DNA of 64,000 bases from Pseudanabaena mucicola FACHB-723 (GTDB lineage: Bacteria > Cyanobacteriota > Cyanobacteriia > Pseudanabaenales > Pseudanabaenaceae): the NCBI RefSeq assembly GCF_014696385.1, contig NZ_JACJQB010000010.1, positions 1-64,000 of the forward strand, read 5' to 3'. The number at the start of each line of letters is the position of its first letter. Position 1 is the stretch's first letter. This document shows positions 45,830 through 53,377 of the stretch, piece by piece. Both the position numbers and the translations under genes were made by a program. Below the pieces are notes generated by a model, which did no database searches, had not been told where the DNA came from, and saw nothing but the letters and a program-made list of their open reading frames with translations.

Positions 45830-46324
45830 ATGGCGAAGCGTGTAAGAATCGAGCCAATTGCCCAAGTAGCAGATATTGCAACAAACGGGGCATTACTCTC
45901 TGGCTTAATGGGAGACGAGTTAAGTATTTTAAAGGAATGTGGCGGCCGTGGCATGTGTGCAACCTGTCACGTTTATATTCAAGAGGGCATGTCTTCGCTT
46001 AGTCCTATGGGCAAGCGCGAACAACGCACTTTAGAGGTAATTACCACGTGCAAACCCAACTCTAGACTAGCTTGCCAAGCCAAAGTTATGGGTGAAGGGG
46101 TTGTCGTTGAGCTACCTGTCGGTATGTATGTGCAGTCGATTCAAGATATCGAAGCACTTATTGGCAGAAGATGCGAAAAACCATTACTTAGCCCGATTAC
46201 TGGTCAAACCTTGGTAGAAGTTGGACAACTAATTACCAGATCGGTTGTGCGTCAGCTTGAAAATACTAATTTCAGTGTTGGTGAACAATTGGCAAATACC
46301 AAAAGAGCCGATGTTTTTGAGTAA
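45830..46324 (+). CDS. 2Fe-2S ferredoxin-like protein with C-terminal extension
   Basis: A 164-residue protein with a plant/adrenodoxin-type ferredoxin domain: C37, C43 and C46 in ECGGRGMCATCHV, and the fourth ligand C82 in RLACQAKV. An additional C74 lies before it. Residues about 100-164 form an unrecognised extension. The context (V4R proteins, phycobilisome-like protein) matches the Synechocystis slr0144-slr0152 region, where Slr0148 is the ferredoxin-like member. Electron transfer during PSII biogenesis is the working hypothesis. Confidence 0.85.
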   Translation: MAKRVRIEPIAQVADIATNGALLSGLMGDELSILKECGGRGMCATCHVYIQEGMSSLSPMGKREQRTLEVITTCKPNSRLACQAKVMGEGVVVELPVGMYVQSIQDIEALIGRRCEKPLLSPITGQTLVEVGQLITRSVVRQLENTNFSVGEQLANTKRADVFE

Positions 46325-46415
46325 GAGTAACTGCATTACTCGAACAAGTTACTAACTTGCTTGCTATCCACATCAGTATTTCAAAACAAATTTTTAGTGA
46401 TAGGAGTATTTACTC

Positions 46416-47096
46416 ATGACTGTTGCTGTAGAGCGTCCCAATAGTGCTAGCCGAGGCAAGCGAAAAAACAATCATTACAGTTTGCAAGATTTCTTTATTC
46501 CTAATCTCGAACAGGGAATTATCGAGGATTGGAATGGCTCTAGAAATATCCTGACCAGCGAAGATTTTATTATTGGCCTACAGGAAGGGCTAGAGGACGA
46601 AGTTGGTGATGCATCAGCAGCAGTTATGTACTCAATTGGCTGCGAATGGGGACAACAGGATGCACTGTTTTTTACGAAATGGTTTGAACGCGATTTTGGG
46701 CGTAGTATTCGTCAAACCAATCTGCCATTTTTGCTAGAAACTTGGTGGTGGCCGTTTACATCGCAAGGGTGGGGACGTTGGCAGGTAGACATGAGCGATC
46801 GCAAGCAGGGGTTCATGTTTATTAGTGTGTTTGACTCCGCCGTTGCGCGTAGCCTTGGTGACGTGGGCAAGCCAGTTTGTCACCTCTATGCAGGACTGTT
46901 TTCGGGCTTCTTTACCCACCTAGTTAATAAAGAGTTGGAGTGCATCGAGATTCAATGCTATTCCATGGGTGAAAATTACTGTAAATTCTTGCTCGGTGGC
47001 AAAAACCGTATTGATGCAGCTTCGTTCTGGCTCAATGAAGGTGCGACTACCCGTGATATTGAAGGTCGCCTGCGAAACGGAGAATTTCTAAAATGA
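46416..47096 (+). CDS. V4R domain protein (slr0147-like)
   Basis: A 226-residue protein with a V4R (4-vinyl reductase) domain in the C-terminal two thirds. The typical end, HLYAGLFSGFFTHLVNKELECIEIQCYSMGENYCKFLLGG read in parts, contains the Cys/His residues expected in V4R. The domain binds small hydrophobic or tetrapyrrole-like ligands in some proteins. The start ATG has AGGAG upstream. It overlaps the next gene by 4 nt (ATGA). The counterpart in Synechocystis is one of two V4R proteins in the PSII assembly operon. Confidence 0.85.
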   Translation: MTVAVERPNSASRGKRKNNHYSLQDFFIPNLEQGIIEDWNGSRNILTSEDFIIGLQEGLEDEVGDASAAVMYSIGCEWGQQDALFFTKWFERDFGRSIRQTNLPFLLETWWWPFTSQGWGRWQVDMSDRKQGFMFISVFDSAVARSLGDVGKPVCHLYAGLFSGFFTHLVNKELECIEIQCYSMGENYCKFLLGGKNRIDAASFWLNEGATTRDIEGRLRNGEFLK

Positions 47097-47371
47097 GCAT
47101 CCCAGACTGGAGGTTATTGCCACTACGCAGTTTTTGGCAGGATGTTAATTGGGAAAATCGTGAGATTGCCCCAGTTTTGAGCAATGACAGCAATGGCAAA
47201 GTCACCCAAACGCTGAGTTTTTCCATGTCAGTCAGGGAATATTTTCGAGCTATTTCTTGGACAGGAATCCCTGCGATCGCAGCTACGGCTGCACCAAAGG
47301 TCAGCGAGCCGATCGATGAGACTAAGGAAACCCTTGAAGATTTTCTTGACGATATCTATAAATTTTTCTAA
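47093..47371 (+). CDS. Small conserved protein in the PSII assembly cluster
   Basis: A 92-residue protein, function unknown, translationally coupled to the V4R gene by a 4-nt overlap. It starts IPDWRLLPLRSFWQDVNWEN and ends in an acidic helix (ETKETLEDFLDDIYKFF). No signal peptide or membrane segment. Likely partner of its neighbours; the slr0146 position is a guess from order. Confidence 0.72.
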   Translation: MSIPDWRLLPLRSFWQDVNWENREIAPVLSNDSNGKVTQTLSFSMSVREYFRAISWTGIPAIAATAAPKVSEPIDETKETLEDFLDDIYKFF

Positions 47372-47389
47372 GCACGCAATACAAGAACT

Positions 47390-47848
47390 ATGGTTCCGAA
47401 GATTCAAGAACTAATTAATCAAGCGCAGGATCGCTATCTTGCCTCCGATGAACTAGGACTAATGGAAAGCTACATTAGTTCATTACCTGATCGTCTCAAG
47501 CTTTATAAACTAATTCGCGATCGCGAAATCGCAATTTTACAAGCCGTAGCAGACTCAGTACCCAATGAGTTGCCAAGCATCACTGACGAAGATCTTGAAA
47601 CTGGAGTCAGAAACTTGATTCTGGTTCTGAGATATAGCTCAATGGCAATGCTATTGAACGACGAAAACTTTTTAAAGGAGCGATTGCTGAATTGGTTAGA
47701 GGGCATCATGTCTATGCGAGACATGCGTCGTCTTAACGAAACTCTTTATAAATTGCTAAACCAAGAATTGCGTCAACAGTTAAGTCCTACCCAACTTACC
47801 TTGATTCAGCCTTTGATTACTGCTGCCCAAGTCACGTTAATCTACTAG
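47390..47848 (+). CDS. Phycobilisome-like (globin-fold) protein without bilin cysteine
   Basis: A 152-residue all-helical protein resembling phycobiliprotein subunits: IQELINQAQDRYLASDELGLMESYI, RDREIAILQAVADSVP and LRYSSMAMLLNDENFLKERLLNWLEGI read in parts. It contains no cysteine at all, so it cannot bind a bilin by a thioether. It lies 18 nt after the previous gene and 12 nt before the second V4R gene, well inside the operon. Confidence 0.78.
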   Translation: MVPKIQELINQAQDRYLASDELGLMESYISSLPDRLKLYKLIRDREIAILQAVADSVPNELPSITDEDLETGVRNLILVLRYSSMAMLLNDENFLKERLLNWLEGIMSMRDMRRLNETLYKLLNQELRQQLSPTQLTLIQPLITAAQVTLIY

Positions 47849-47860
47849 AGACAAAAAACT

Positions 47861-48517
47861 ATGATTTCTGTCGCCGATATCATCAAAGAAAATCGTATCC
47901 CCTCTAACTTTTTTGACTACAATGCCTATGTCAAAGGGGACTTAGAAATTGGTCTGTTAGAAAATCGTCGTGGCGATCGGCTATTGGCAGTACCAGAAAC
48001 CTTGATCTCATCACTCTATGCAGGCTTGGCAAAAGAGACGGGACAAGCATCGAAATTGGTTTTATTTAATTGTGGTAAGTGGTGGGGCAAAAACTTTTAC
48101 ACCAGATTCACGGAATCAATTGAAGAATATTATTCTCAGAATCTTGCTGAGATGAATATGATCACCTTCATTCAAAGCTTAAAGGAATGTTGGCGTACCC
48201 ATGGTTGGGGCAAGTTTGAATTTGATCCCCAATACCAAGCCCAAGGATTTATTCTCATCAAAACATTCAATTCCCCCTATGTCCGTGCTGTTGTGGGTAA
48301 CACCATGCCAACGGGTTATCTAGAAGCAGGTGTGTTGACATCATTTTTTAGTCGGCTTACAGGTCGTGAACTTTTCGCTGTCCAGACAACCTGTGAGTCT
48401 TTGGGGGCTGATTGCAATACCTATATTATTGGGCTACCTGAAAGACTACAAATCGTTGATTCATTTTTGGCTGAAGGTTTACCCCACGAAACAATCCTCC
48501 AGAGAATTCTCAAATAA
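47861..48517 (+). CDS. V4R domain protein (slr0144-like)
   Basis: A 218-residue second V4R protein. FNCGKWWGKNFYTRF, CWRTHGWGKFEFDPQYQAQG and the C-terminal AGVLTSFFSRLTGRELFAVQTTCESLGADCNTYIIG read in parts are the V4R hallmarks, with two cysteines near the end. It is the last gene of the cluster; a hairpin terminator starts at its stop codon. It differs clearly from the other V4R protein, so the two are not a recent duplication. Confidence 0.85.
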   Translation: MISVADIIKENRIPSNFFDYNAYVKGDLEIGLLENRRGDRLLAVPETLISSLYAGLAKETGQASKLVLFNCGKWWGKNFYTRFTESIEEYYSQNLAEMNMITFIQSLKECWRTHGWGKFEFDPQYQAQGFILIKTFNSPYVRAVVGNTMPTGYLEAGVLTSFFSRLTGRELFAVQTTCESLGADCNTYIIGLPERLQIVDSFLAEGLPHETILQRILK

Positions 48518-48549
48518 TCAAAAAGGCTAGCTAGGCTAGCCTTTTTGAT
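48517..48549. terminator. Hairpin terminator, GC-TAG-GC loop
   Basis: Perfect 15-bp arms (48517-48531 and 48535-48549), starting at the stop of the second V4R gene; it closes the six-gene operon. Confidence 0.88.
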
Positions 48550-48552
48550 CTG

Positions 48553-48598
48553 TAAAAACTTAATCCCTGTGGCTTACGCCACAGGGATTAAGTTTTTA
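48553..48598. terminator. 21-bp hairpin terminator, GC-TTAC-GC loop
   Basis: Perfect arms 48553-48573 and 48578-48598; the right arm covers the stop codon of the convergent PAM68 gene. It sits 3 nt from the previous hairpin, so each direction has its own terminator. Confidence 0.88.
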
Positions 48599-49084
48599 TT
48601 TGTTTGGAGGTTTCTGGGAAGCTCTGGCTATCTGTTGCTGTGATTTCCACGCTTCAGTTAAATAGCCAAAATTCTTCTTAAATTCTTCGCCACCCCACCA
48701 ACTACCAACTCTTCCCTCATCCCAAGATGCAGAAATTGCTCCATAGCTGAGTCCCGCAACACCGATCCCTAAAAACAACATACTCACTAACACAACTGCT
48801 GAAGTTGGTAGATCAATTATGTGCTTACTAACGAGGATGTAGCTAACAAAAAAAGTTGCTAGACCTAGCCCCGTGGGAATACCACAAAATAAAGCTGCAC
48901 GGCGGATAATGCGCCGATTTACTTCATCTGGTATGCCCAAAGAGTTACTACGCTTGCCAGTTGGCTTGGTGTCAGCGCTGCTTTTTTTTACAGCCACAGG
49001 AGCAATAGAAGGCTTTTTTGCTTCCTTTGACTTTTTGTTGCGGTTATTAGGCTCGAAAGGAATGCGCTCGTTTGGCTTACTCAC
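48596..49084 (-). CDS. PAM68 family protein (DUF3464), photosystem II assembly
   Basis: A 162-residue thylakoid protein with a basic N-terminal region, two transmembrane helices (about 62-85 and 92-113) and the family end GISYGAISASWDEGRVGSWWG-like SASWDEGRVGSWWGGEEF. PAM68 (Sll0933 in Synechocystis) helps early PSII assembly. It starts at a GTG with GAGGA upstream and follows rpsO by 30 nt, an arrangement known in cyanobacteria. Its position opposite the V4R/ferredoxin cluster brings two PSII assembly loci together. Confidence 0.9.
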   Translation of the reverse strand: MSKPNERIPFEPNNRNKKSKEAKKPSIAPVAVKKSSADTKPTGKRSNSLGIPDEVNRRIIRRAALFCGIPTGLGLATFFVSYILVSKHIIDLPTSAVVLVSMLFLGIGVAGLSYGAISASWDEGRVGSWWGGEEFKKNFGYLTEAWKSQQQIARASQKPPNK

Positions 49085-49114
49085 TTTTGTTCCTCGCGTC
49101 GGCTGTTTTTTACA

Positions 49115-49384
49115 TTAGCCTCTGATACCAAGGCTTTGAATTAGCTGTTTGTAATGATTACGATCTTGATTACGAACATAGGACAGCAAACGCTTACGCT
49201 GACCAATAATCTTTAGCAAGCTGCGGCGAGATGAAAAATCTTTTGGGTGTAACTTGAGGTGAGCAGTCAACTGAATTACTCGCTCGGTTAGCAAAGCAAC
49301 CTGCACATCAGATGAACCAGTGTCGGTAGGATGTTTTTGATATTCGGAGAATATTTCTAATTTGCGTTCTTGCAAAAGTGCCAT
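49115..49384 (-). CDS. rpsO: 30S ribosomal protein S15
   Basis: An 89-residue S15 that binds 16S rRNA in the platform of the small subunit. DTGSSDVQVALLTERVIQLTAHLK and HPKDFSSRRSLLKIIGQRKRLLSYVR, in pieces, are textbook. In several bacteria S15 represses its own translation through the mRNA leader. The gene is followed by PAM68 in the same operon. Confidence 0.96.
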   Translation of the reverse strand: MALLQERKLEIFSEYQKHPTDTGSSDVQVALLTERVIQLTAHLKLHPKDFSSRRSLLKIIGQRKRLLSYVRNQDRNHYKQLIQSLGIRG

Positions 49385-49487
49385 GATAAAAACTTGACGT
49401 GTCTTAAGGGTGTACGTGACATGTACCCGACATTAAGCGCACTAAGGCGCTACGATGCGAGCTTCTCAACCTTTCGATTGAGATTTC

Positions 49488-49613
49488 CTAGTTATTCCCA
49501 TCTTTGCCTACTGTCATAGTTGGGGTTGCGCCACTTATCAGAATATAGAAGCTCTTGTCCTGATAGAACGACTGCTTAGGCGGTTTCCTTTCCTCAGTAG
49601 TCTCTGAGTACAT
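49488..49613 (-). CDS. Possible 41-residue leader ORF upstream of rpsO
   Basis: ATG at 49613, stop TAG at 49488, about 100 nt upstream of the rpsO start on the same strand. The product is hydrophilic (starts MYSETTEERKPPKQSFY). There is no convincing ribosome-binding site and no known family. It may be a real micro-protein, a leader peptide or chance. Confidence 0.28.
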   Translation of the reverse strand: MYSETTEERKPPKQSFYQDKSFYILISGATPTMTVGKDGNN

Positions 49614-49719
49614 TTGCGTGACGATGCGATCGCCTTTTTCTAAAGCTTTTAACTTTCAGACAAACTAGCTTAACATATTGAGCAGATATTTTTATATAAG
49701 CAGCTAGGTGCAATTAAAT

Positions 49720-49778
49720 ATAAAGCCCCAAAAATCGTGGCGTACGCGCAGTATACGCCACGATTTTTGGGGCTTTAT
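49720..49778. terminator. 25-bp hairpin
   Basis: Perfect arms 49720-49744 and 49754-49778 with a 9-nt loop (CGCGCAGTA). It terminates the small gene at 49805-49930 (minus) and stands upstream of the rpsO leader. Confidence 0.85.
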
Positions 49779-49804
49779 GGGCGGAGCATTTCTAGTTATC
49801 TTGT

Positions 49805-49930
49805 CTAATGGGCCGAGCCATTGCCATGATATTTATCAGTGTCATAAAATCCGTTGCGAGTACCAAAGAATAGGCAGCTAACGGTAAATAAAATTGTCAA
49901 GGCTGGCAAAATCACTTTAAGGTCAAGCAT
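49805..49930 (-). CDS. 41-residue single-helix membrane protein (NdhP-like?)
   Basis: A very short gene. ATG at 49930, stop TAG at 49805. It has one hydrophobic helix (about residues 6-23, VILPALTILFTVSCLFFG) and a polar conserved-looking tail (TRNGFYDTDKYHGNGSAH). Size and shape are those of small subunits of photosynthetic complexes. The tail recalls NdhP of the NDH-1 complex, but this is from memory and not certain. A 25-bp hairpin terminator follows at 49778-49720. Confidence 0.65.
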   Translation of the reverse strand: MLDLKVILPALTILFTVSCLFFGTRNGFYDTDKYHGNGSAH

Positions 49931-50084
49931 GTTGATCAGTTAATTGAGTTAGGTAAAGAATAAAAGAAAACTGTGAGCTTATTTTAATGTCAAATTAGAC
50001 GGAGGTAGCAACCTACAGCTTGTTTTTTAAGATTTGGCAGAGCGAATATGGCATTTTTAGTTTTTAGAACCATTGCTAGGAAAT

Positions 50085-50117
50085 AAATAAGGGCGGCGCT
50101 CTGCGCCGCCCTTACTT
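50085..50117. terminator. Hairpin terminator, GC-TCT-GC loop
   Basis: Arms 50085-50099 and 50103-50117 (15 bp, one mismatch) around TCT, downstream of the minus-strand FHA-LuxR gene (stop at 50138). Core GGGCGGCGC/GCGCCGCCC resembles the hairpins at 8273, 15453 and 42553. Confidence 0.85.
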
Positions 50118-50137
50118 ATCTGGAATTACTGCAAATT

Positions 50138-50890
50138 TTACTTGCTTTCATCAGTATTGCTAGAGTTTTCGATCGCATCCACTGCATCAGAACTATCAAC
50201 GCTATCACCCGCTTTAGGTCGATAACTTTGCTCAAAAGCATACCTAACAATCTGAGAACGGTTTTCTAGATTGAGCTTAGTCATAATGCTGCTGAGATGG
50301 GTTTGGACAGTCCTTGGACTGATTTGGAGGCGTTTGCCAATTTCTTTATTGGTAAAACCTTTGACAACCTGTTGGAACACTCTGTCTTCAGACGGTGTGA
50401 GCGGGTGATCATTTTGATGGAAAACTCTTCGGGTATCTTTTAGCCAACGTAGAGGGGCGCTTGATGGTCGATGCGGCTCACGCTTATGGGGAGAGAAAAA
50501 ATCTATATCAGTCTTGCCGATGGTTACGCGATCGCCACTTTTTAACAAGACAGGAACAGTAATGCGCTGACCACGAATGAAGGAGCCATTGCAGCTATCA
50601 AAATCTACTAGGTAGAAATTGCTCGATGCATTAGTGTTACGATTTTTTAAGTCTCCCTTGCTATTCATGTCAGCATGTTCAGGGTTAGCGCCAGCAACCT
50701 GCAACGCACCATGGTAGCGCGAGACACATTTGTCGCTTAGTACAATTGAGTTATCGTAGCCTCTCCCAATTGTCCAATAATTTGCGTCTATGAGTGGAAC
50801 TGTCTGCTGCCCCTCGTCTGCGTAAATAATCAGATATGGGTATGGATATAAAAGGGTCACTGAACCGTTAGACAACTTTGTTGTGTGCAT
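50138..50890 (-). CDS. FHA domain-LuxR-type transcription regulator
   Basis: A 250-residue regulator. The N-terminal FHA domain (WTIGRGYDNSIVLSDKCVSRYHGAL, then DFDSCNGSFIRGQRI, in parts) binds phosphothreonine. The C-terminal LuxR/NarL helix-turn-helix is LTPSEDRVFQQVVKGFTNKEIGKRLQISPRTVQTHLSSIM in parts. It should therefore connect a Ser/Thr kinase to transcription; the kinase at 33323 is one candidate in this window. A TTG at 50899 is possible, but the ATG at 50890 is preferred. Confidence 0.9.
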   Translation of the reverse strand: MHTTKLSNGSVTLLYPYPYLIIYADEGQQTVPLIDANYWTIGRGYDNSIVLSDKCVSRYHGALQVAGANPEHADMNSKGDLKNRNTNASSNFYLVDFDSCNGSFIRGQRITVPVLLKSGDRVTIGKTDIDFFSPHKREPHRPSSAPLRWLKDTRRVFHQNDHPLTPSEDRVFQQVVKGFTNKEIGKRLQISPRTVQTHLSSIMTKLNLENRSQIVRYAFEQSYRPKAGDSVDSSDAVDAIENSSNTDESK

Positions 50891-51317
50891 CTCAATCAAT
50901 TGCCAATATAACCTATTTCTATATTGTGAGACTAGTTTAATGAATTTTGAGTTCCTTTTGCAAATCCATGGCTTTTGATGGCATATTATGTCACTTGTTT
51001 AGCCCAAATTTAGATCAAAGCAACTAATAAAATTCAATAATTTTGTGTCTCACTTAACATAGCAATGAGAAGGCATTACTTTAGCAATAGCTGGCCATAA
51101 TGAAAATACCTAGACTTCAGTCCCAGACAATTTATGGGATTGTCTGTCGAAAGCTTGTATTTTTAGTAAAACACCTAATTTGATCAAGATCGAAGAATGT
51201 AATAGAGGAAGATTTAAGAAATTCGCAAAAATAGTAAAGGATGGAGTAATTAATTTATTGTTCCCTCTATTATAAATCCTAAAAATTTTGATATTTATTA
51301 TTATTTACTACTAAAAA
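50891..51317. other. Divergent intergenic region
   Basis: About 420 nt of AT-rich DNA between the FHA-LuxR gene and the plus-strand membrane protein gene. A small inverted repeat CAGACAAT/ATTGTCTG lies at 51124-51146 (7-nt loop) and could be an operator. No gene is seen. Confidence 0.5.
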
Positions 51318-51725
51318 ATGATTTGGATTGCGATCGCAACACAATTAATACTGAGCGCAGGATTATTATGGGCTTCATGGCAAGTCTGGAAATTTCGGGC
51401 AGCCCTAAATGCGACGGTCAAAACCGTAGATGGCTGGACAGAAGCCTGTCAAAATGGCTTAGAAGTCTCCACCCCTAGTCTTGAGGTAGCTCGCGGTGGG
51501 GTTGATACAACTCGTAAACAATATCTAATTTTACAAACGCAACTGGATAAAATCCGTAAATTACTGTCTGTAGTAGCCCGTGGTGTATCCTTTTTAGGGA
51601 GTCGTTGGCAGCAATCTCGCAAAAATACGAGAGGCACGTCAAATTCTCTAAACAACAAACTCAACAAAAAGTCGTCAGGCAGCAAGTCGTCAGGGAGCAA
51701 GCAAAATGTCAAACGGCGCAGGTAA
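51318..51725 (+). CDS. Small membrane protein with basic tail
   Basis: A 135-residue protein, family not recognised. One N-terminal transmembrane helix (about 3-22, WIAIATQLILSAGLLWASW), a helical middle, and a Lys/Ser/Gly-rich basic tail (KSSGSKSSGSKQNVKRRR). It overlaps the YtxH gene by 20 nt and forms a three-gene membrane-associated operon with the next two. Confidence 0.72.
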   Translation: MIWIAIATQLILSAGLLWASWQVWKFRAALNATVKTVDGWTEACQNGLEVSTPSLEVARGGVDTTRKQYLILQTQLDKIRKLLSVVARGVSFLGSRWQQSRKNTRGTSNSLNNKLNKKSSGSKSSGSKQNVKRRR

Positions 51726-52062
51726 ATTTTTTGGTGGACTGATAGTCGGTACGACGATCGGTGCAGCAGTGGGCATTCTATTTGCACCGCGATCGGGAAA
51801 GCAAACCCGTCTAGCTCTAAAAAAATCAGCGCAGGATTTACCCCAAATAGCTGAAGAATTGGGTTCAACCGTGCAGTATCAAGCTGATCGCTTTACAGAA
51901 CAGGCACAACGTACTATCGATGAAGCTCTAGTCCGCTTACAGGAAGCGATCGCAACAGGACAAGAAGCTAGTCGCAGGCTACAGGAAGAATTAGCAACAT
52001 CAATGAGCAGTTCATCAATTGGCTCATTGATAGAAGATGATCAATTAGATGATGAACAATAG
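51706..52062 (+). CDS. YtxH domain protein
   Basis: A 118-residue YtxH-type (general stress/gas-vesicle GvpP-like) protein. The N-terminal helix with GGLIVGTTIGAAVGILFAPRSGKQTR is diagnostic. The rest is amphipathic helix with a polar end. Function unknown; such proteins are membrane associated. It is the second of three overlapping or closely spaced genes. Confidence 0.85.
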   Translation: MSNGAGKFFGGLIVGTTIGAAVGILFAPRSGKQTRLALKKSAQDLPQIAEELGSTVQYQADRFTEQAQRTIDEALVRLQEAIATGQEASRRLQEELATSMSSSSIGSLIEDDQLDDEQ

Positions 52063-52117
52063 CTGCTTGCACCGTTCTCTAAAGAGTTCTTTCAAGGGTA
52101 ATTACTTATAAGAAATT

Positions 52118-52663
52118 ATGTCAGAAGCAATCTTTCTACTGGGTTTGTCATTTTTGTTAGTAGTTGTTTGTCTGACAATTCTCTTGCTAACCGCAATCCC
52201 CACATTCCAAGAATTAGCGAAGGCAGCAAATAGCATTATTAGGCTCGCTGACACCTTAACGCGAGAGTTGCCTGCAACCCTTGAGGCAATTCGCATGACA
52301 GGTTTAGAGCTAAGTGAGTTAAGTGATGAGCTAAATCAGGGGGCAAAAAGCGCGGGTGAAGCGGTGAAACAGGTTAATGATGGGATTAAAGGAGTACGTC
52401 AAGGGGCTTCTAATGCCACAATTGCCACTAAAAGTGCCTTTGCTGGCATTAAAGCGGGGTTAAAGTCCCTTGGTCGCCCTCGTCGCAAACAGAGATCAGC
52501 GTCAGATTTGTATGCAGACAATTTACGTTCTGGTAATGTCCCTGCGGAAGAATTAGAGGAAGATGAAGATAATGATATTACTGAGCAACAAAGGTTGATT
52601 ACCCCAGATGATATTCGCTCTGAGGGGTTTATGGGAGATTTAAGTGACAGTGACGATGACTAA
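52118..52663 (+). CDS. DUF948-like membrane protein
   Basis: A 181-residue protein with one N-terminal transmembrane helix (about 4-27), a helical part of the DUF948 kind (ANSIIRLADTLTRELPATLEAI, LSELSDELNQGAKSAGEAVKQ) and an acidic C-terminus. Function unknown. A hairpin terminator starts at its stop codon. Confidence 0.75.
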   Translation: MSEAIFLLGLSFLLVVVCLTILLLTAIPTFQELAKAANSIIRLADTLTRELPATLEAIRMTGLELSELSDELNQGAKSAGEAVKQVNDGIKGVRQGASNATIATKSAFAGIKAGLKSLGRPRRKQRSASDLYADNLRSGNVPAEELEEDEDNDITEQQRLITPDDIRSEGFMGDLSDSDDD

Positions 52664-52695
52664 AAAATGAGGGTTGCAAAGCGACCCTCATTTTT
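52663..52695. terminator. Hairpin terminator, GC-AAA-GC loop
   Basis: 15-bp arms (52663-52677 and 52681-52695), one wobble, AAA loop. It spans the 30-nt gap between the convergent DUF948-like and Fur-family genes. Confidence 0.85.
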
Positions 52696-53113
52696 ATTTA
52701 TGACAGCGATCGCAAACGCCACTCACGGTTACTTCATAGCTATCCACCTTTAAGCCTGCACGAACTTGCTGAAAACCCAAACCCTGAAAAGCATTCCATT
52801 CAATATCCTCTATTTCACCGCAACACCGACAGCGAAAGTGATGGTGTGGTTCAATATTGGCATCATAACGACAGACACCCTGCTCTAGCAGCACCTCACG
52901 CACTAGTCCTGCATCTCGCAAGGTTTGCAGTGATAGATAAACCGTTGCTTGAGAGGAAGTAGGTGCATTTTGATTGAGATCATGCAAGATTTGCTCGGCA
53001 GTGGGGTGATCTTGGCGCTCAAGCAAATTTGCATACACAGCAAAACGTTGTGGGGTGACCCGCAAACCCTTTGATTTCAATATTTGGACAACCTGATCTG
53101 CTTGCTTTTGCAT
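52694..53113 (-). CDS. perR: Fur-family regulator, PerR type
   Basis: A 139-residue Fur-family repressor. The DNA-binding half is LRVTPQRFAVYANLLERQDHPTAEQIL and SSQATVYLSLQTL. The metal-binding half has HHHFRCRCCGEIEDIEW and the terminal CDRCHK, forming the CxxC structural zinc site. It is divergent from a peroxiredoxin gene, the same arrangement as slr1738 (PerR) and sll1621 in Synechocystis; this supports a peroxide-sensing role over Fur or Zur. The start has an AGGAGG ribosome-binding site. Confidence 0.88.
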   Translation of the reverse strand: MQKQADQVVQILKSKGLRVTPQRFAVYANLLERQDHPTAEQILHDLNQNAPTSSQATVYLSLQTLRDAGLVREVLLEQGVCRYDANIEPHHHFRCRCCGEIEDIEWNAFQGLGFQQVRAGLKVDSYEVTVSGVCDRCHK

Positions 53114-53311
53114 ATAGACTTCCTCCTAAATTCTTTCTGTATTTCCCTACATCCCAGTTAGGGAAATTTACCAAAAAGATTTCACTAAAATTTTTGATCC
53201 CTTGTTCAAGTGCTATAGAAATCTCTAATCACTTGGATTGCAACTATATCATCTCTATTTAGGAACTACAAATTTATTAAAGTTTTTCAAAGATTTGAGT
53301 TAATCTAGGTA

Positions 53312-53340
53312 TTGACTAATTTTTAAATAAGAACTATTCT
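53312..53340 (+). promoter_or_regulatory. Promoter of the peroxiredoxin gene
   Basis: TTGACT at 53312-53317 and TATTCT at 53335-53340 with 17-nt spacing, 37 nt before the ATG at 53378. The quality is high for a group 1 sigma promoter. The -10 box lies inside the PerR-like operator. Confidence 0.65.
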
Positions 53341-53342
53341 TA
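53328..53342. promoter_or_regulatory. Candidate PerR/Fur-type operator
   Basis: TAAGAACTATTCTTA is a 15-bp dyad with 7-1-7 geometry (only the pair next to the centre mismatched), as in classical Per/Fur boxes. It overlaps the -10 hexamer of the peroxiredoxin promoter, ideal for repression. Confidence 0.6.
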
Positions 53343-53377
53343 GTTTTGTTCAGATAAGCATTAAAACCAGAAAAAAT

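Larger units (their letters stand above)
49385..49804. other. Long region upstream of rpsO
   Basis: This 420-nt stretch holds the rpsO leader, one 41-codon open frame on the minus strand (49488-49613) and the hairpin at 49720-49778. Several short inverted repeats (e.g. GCGC and AACC pairs near 49438-49475) suggest a folded leader. No tRNA or known riboswitch is recognised. Confidence 0.5.

Noticed and set aside
48517-49778. Clustered hairpins as a CRISPR array
   Set aside because: Arm sequences differ from each other and spacing is irregular; there are no direct repeats with unique spacers.
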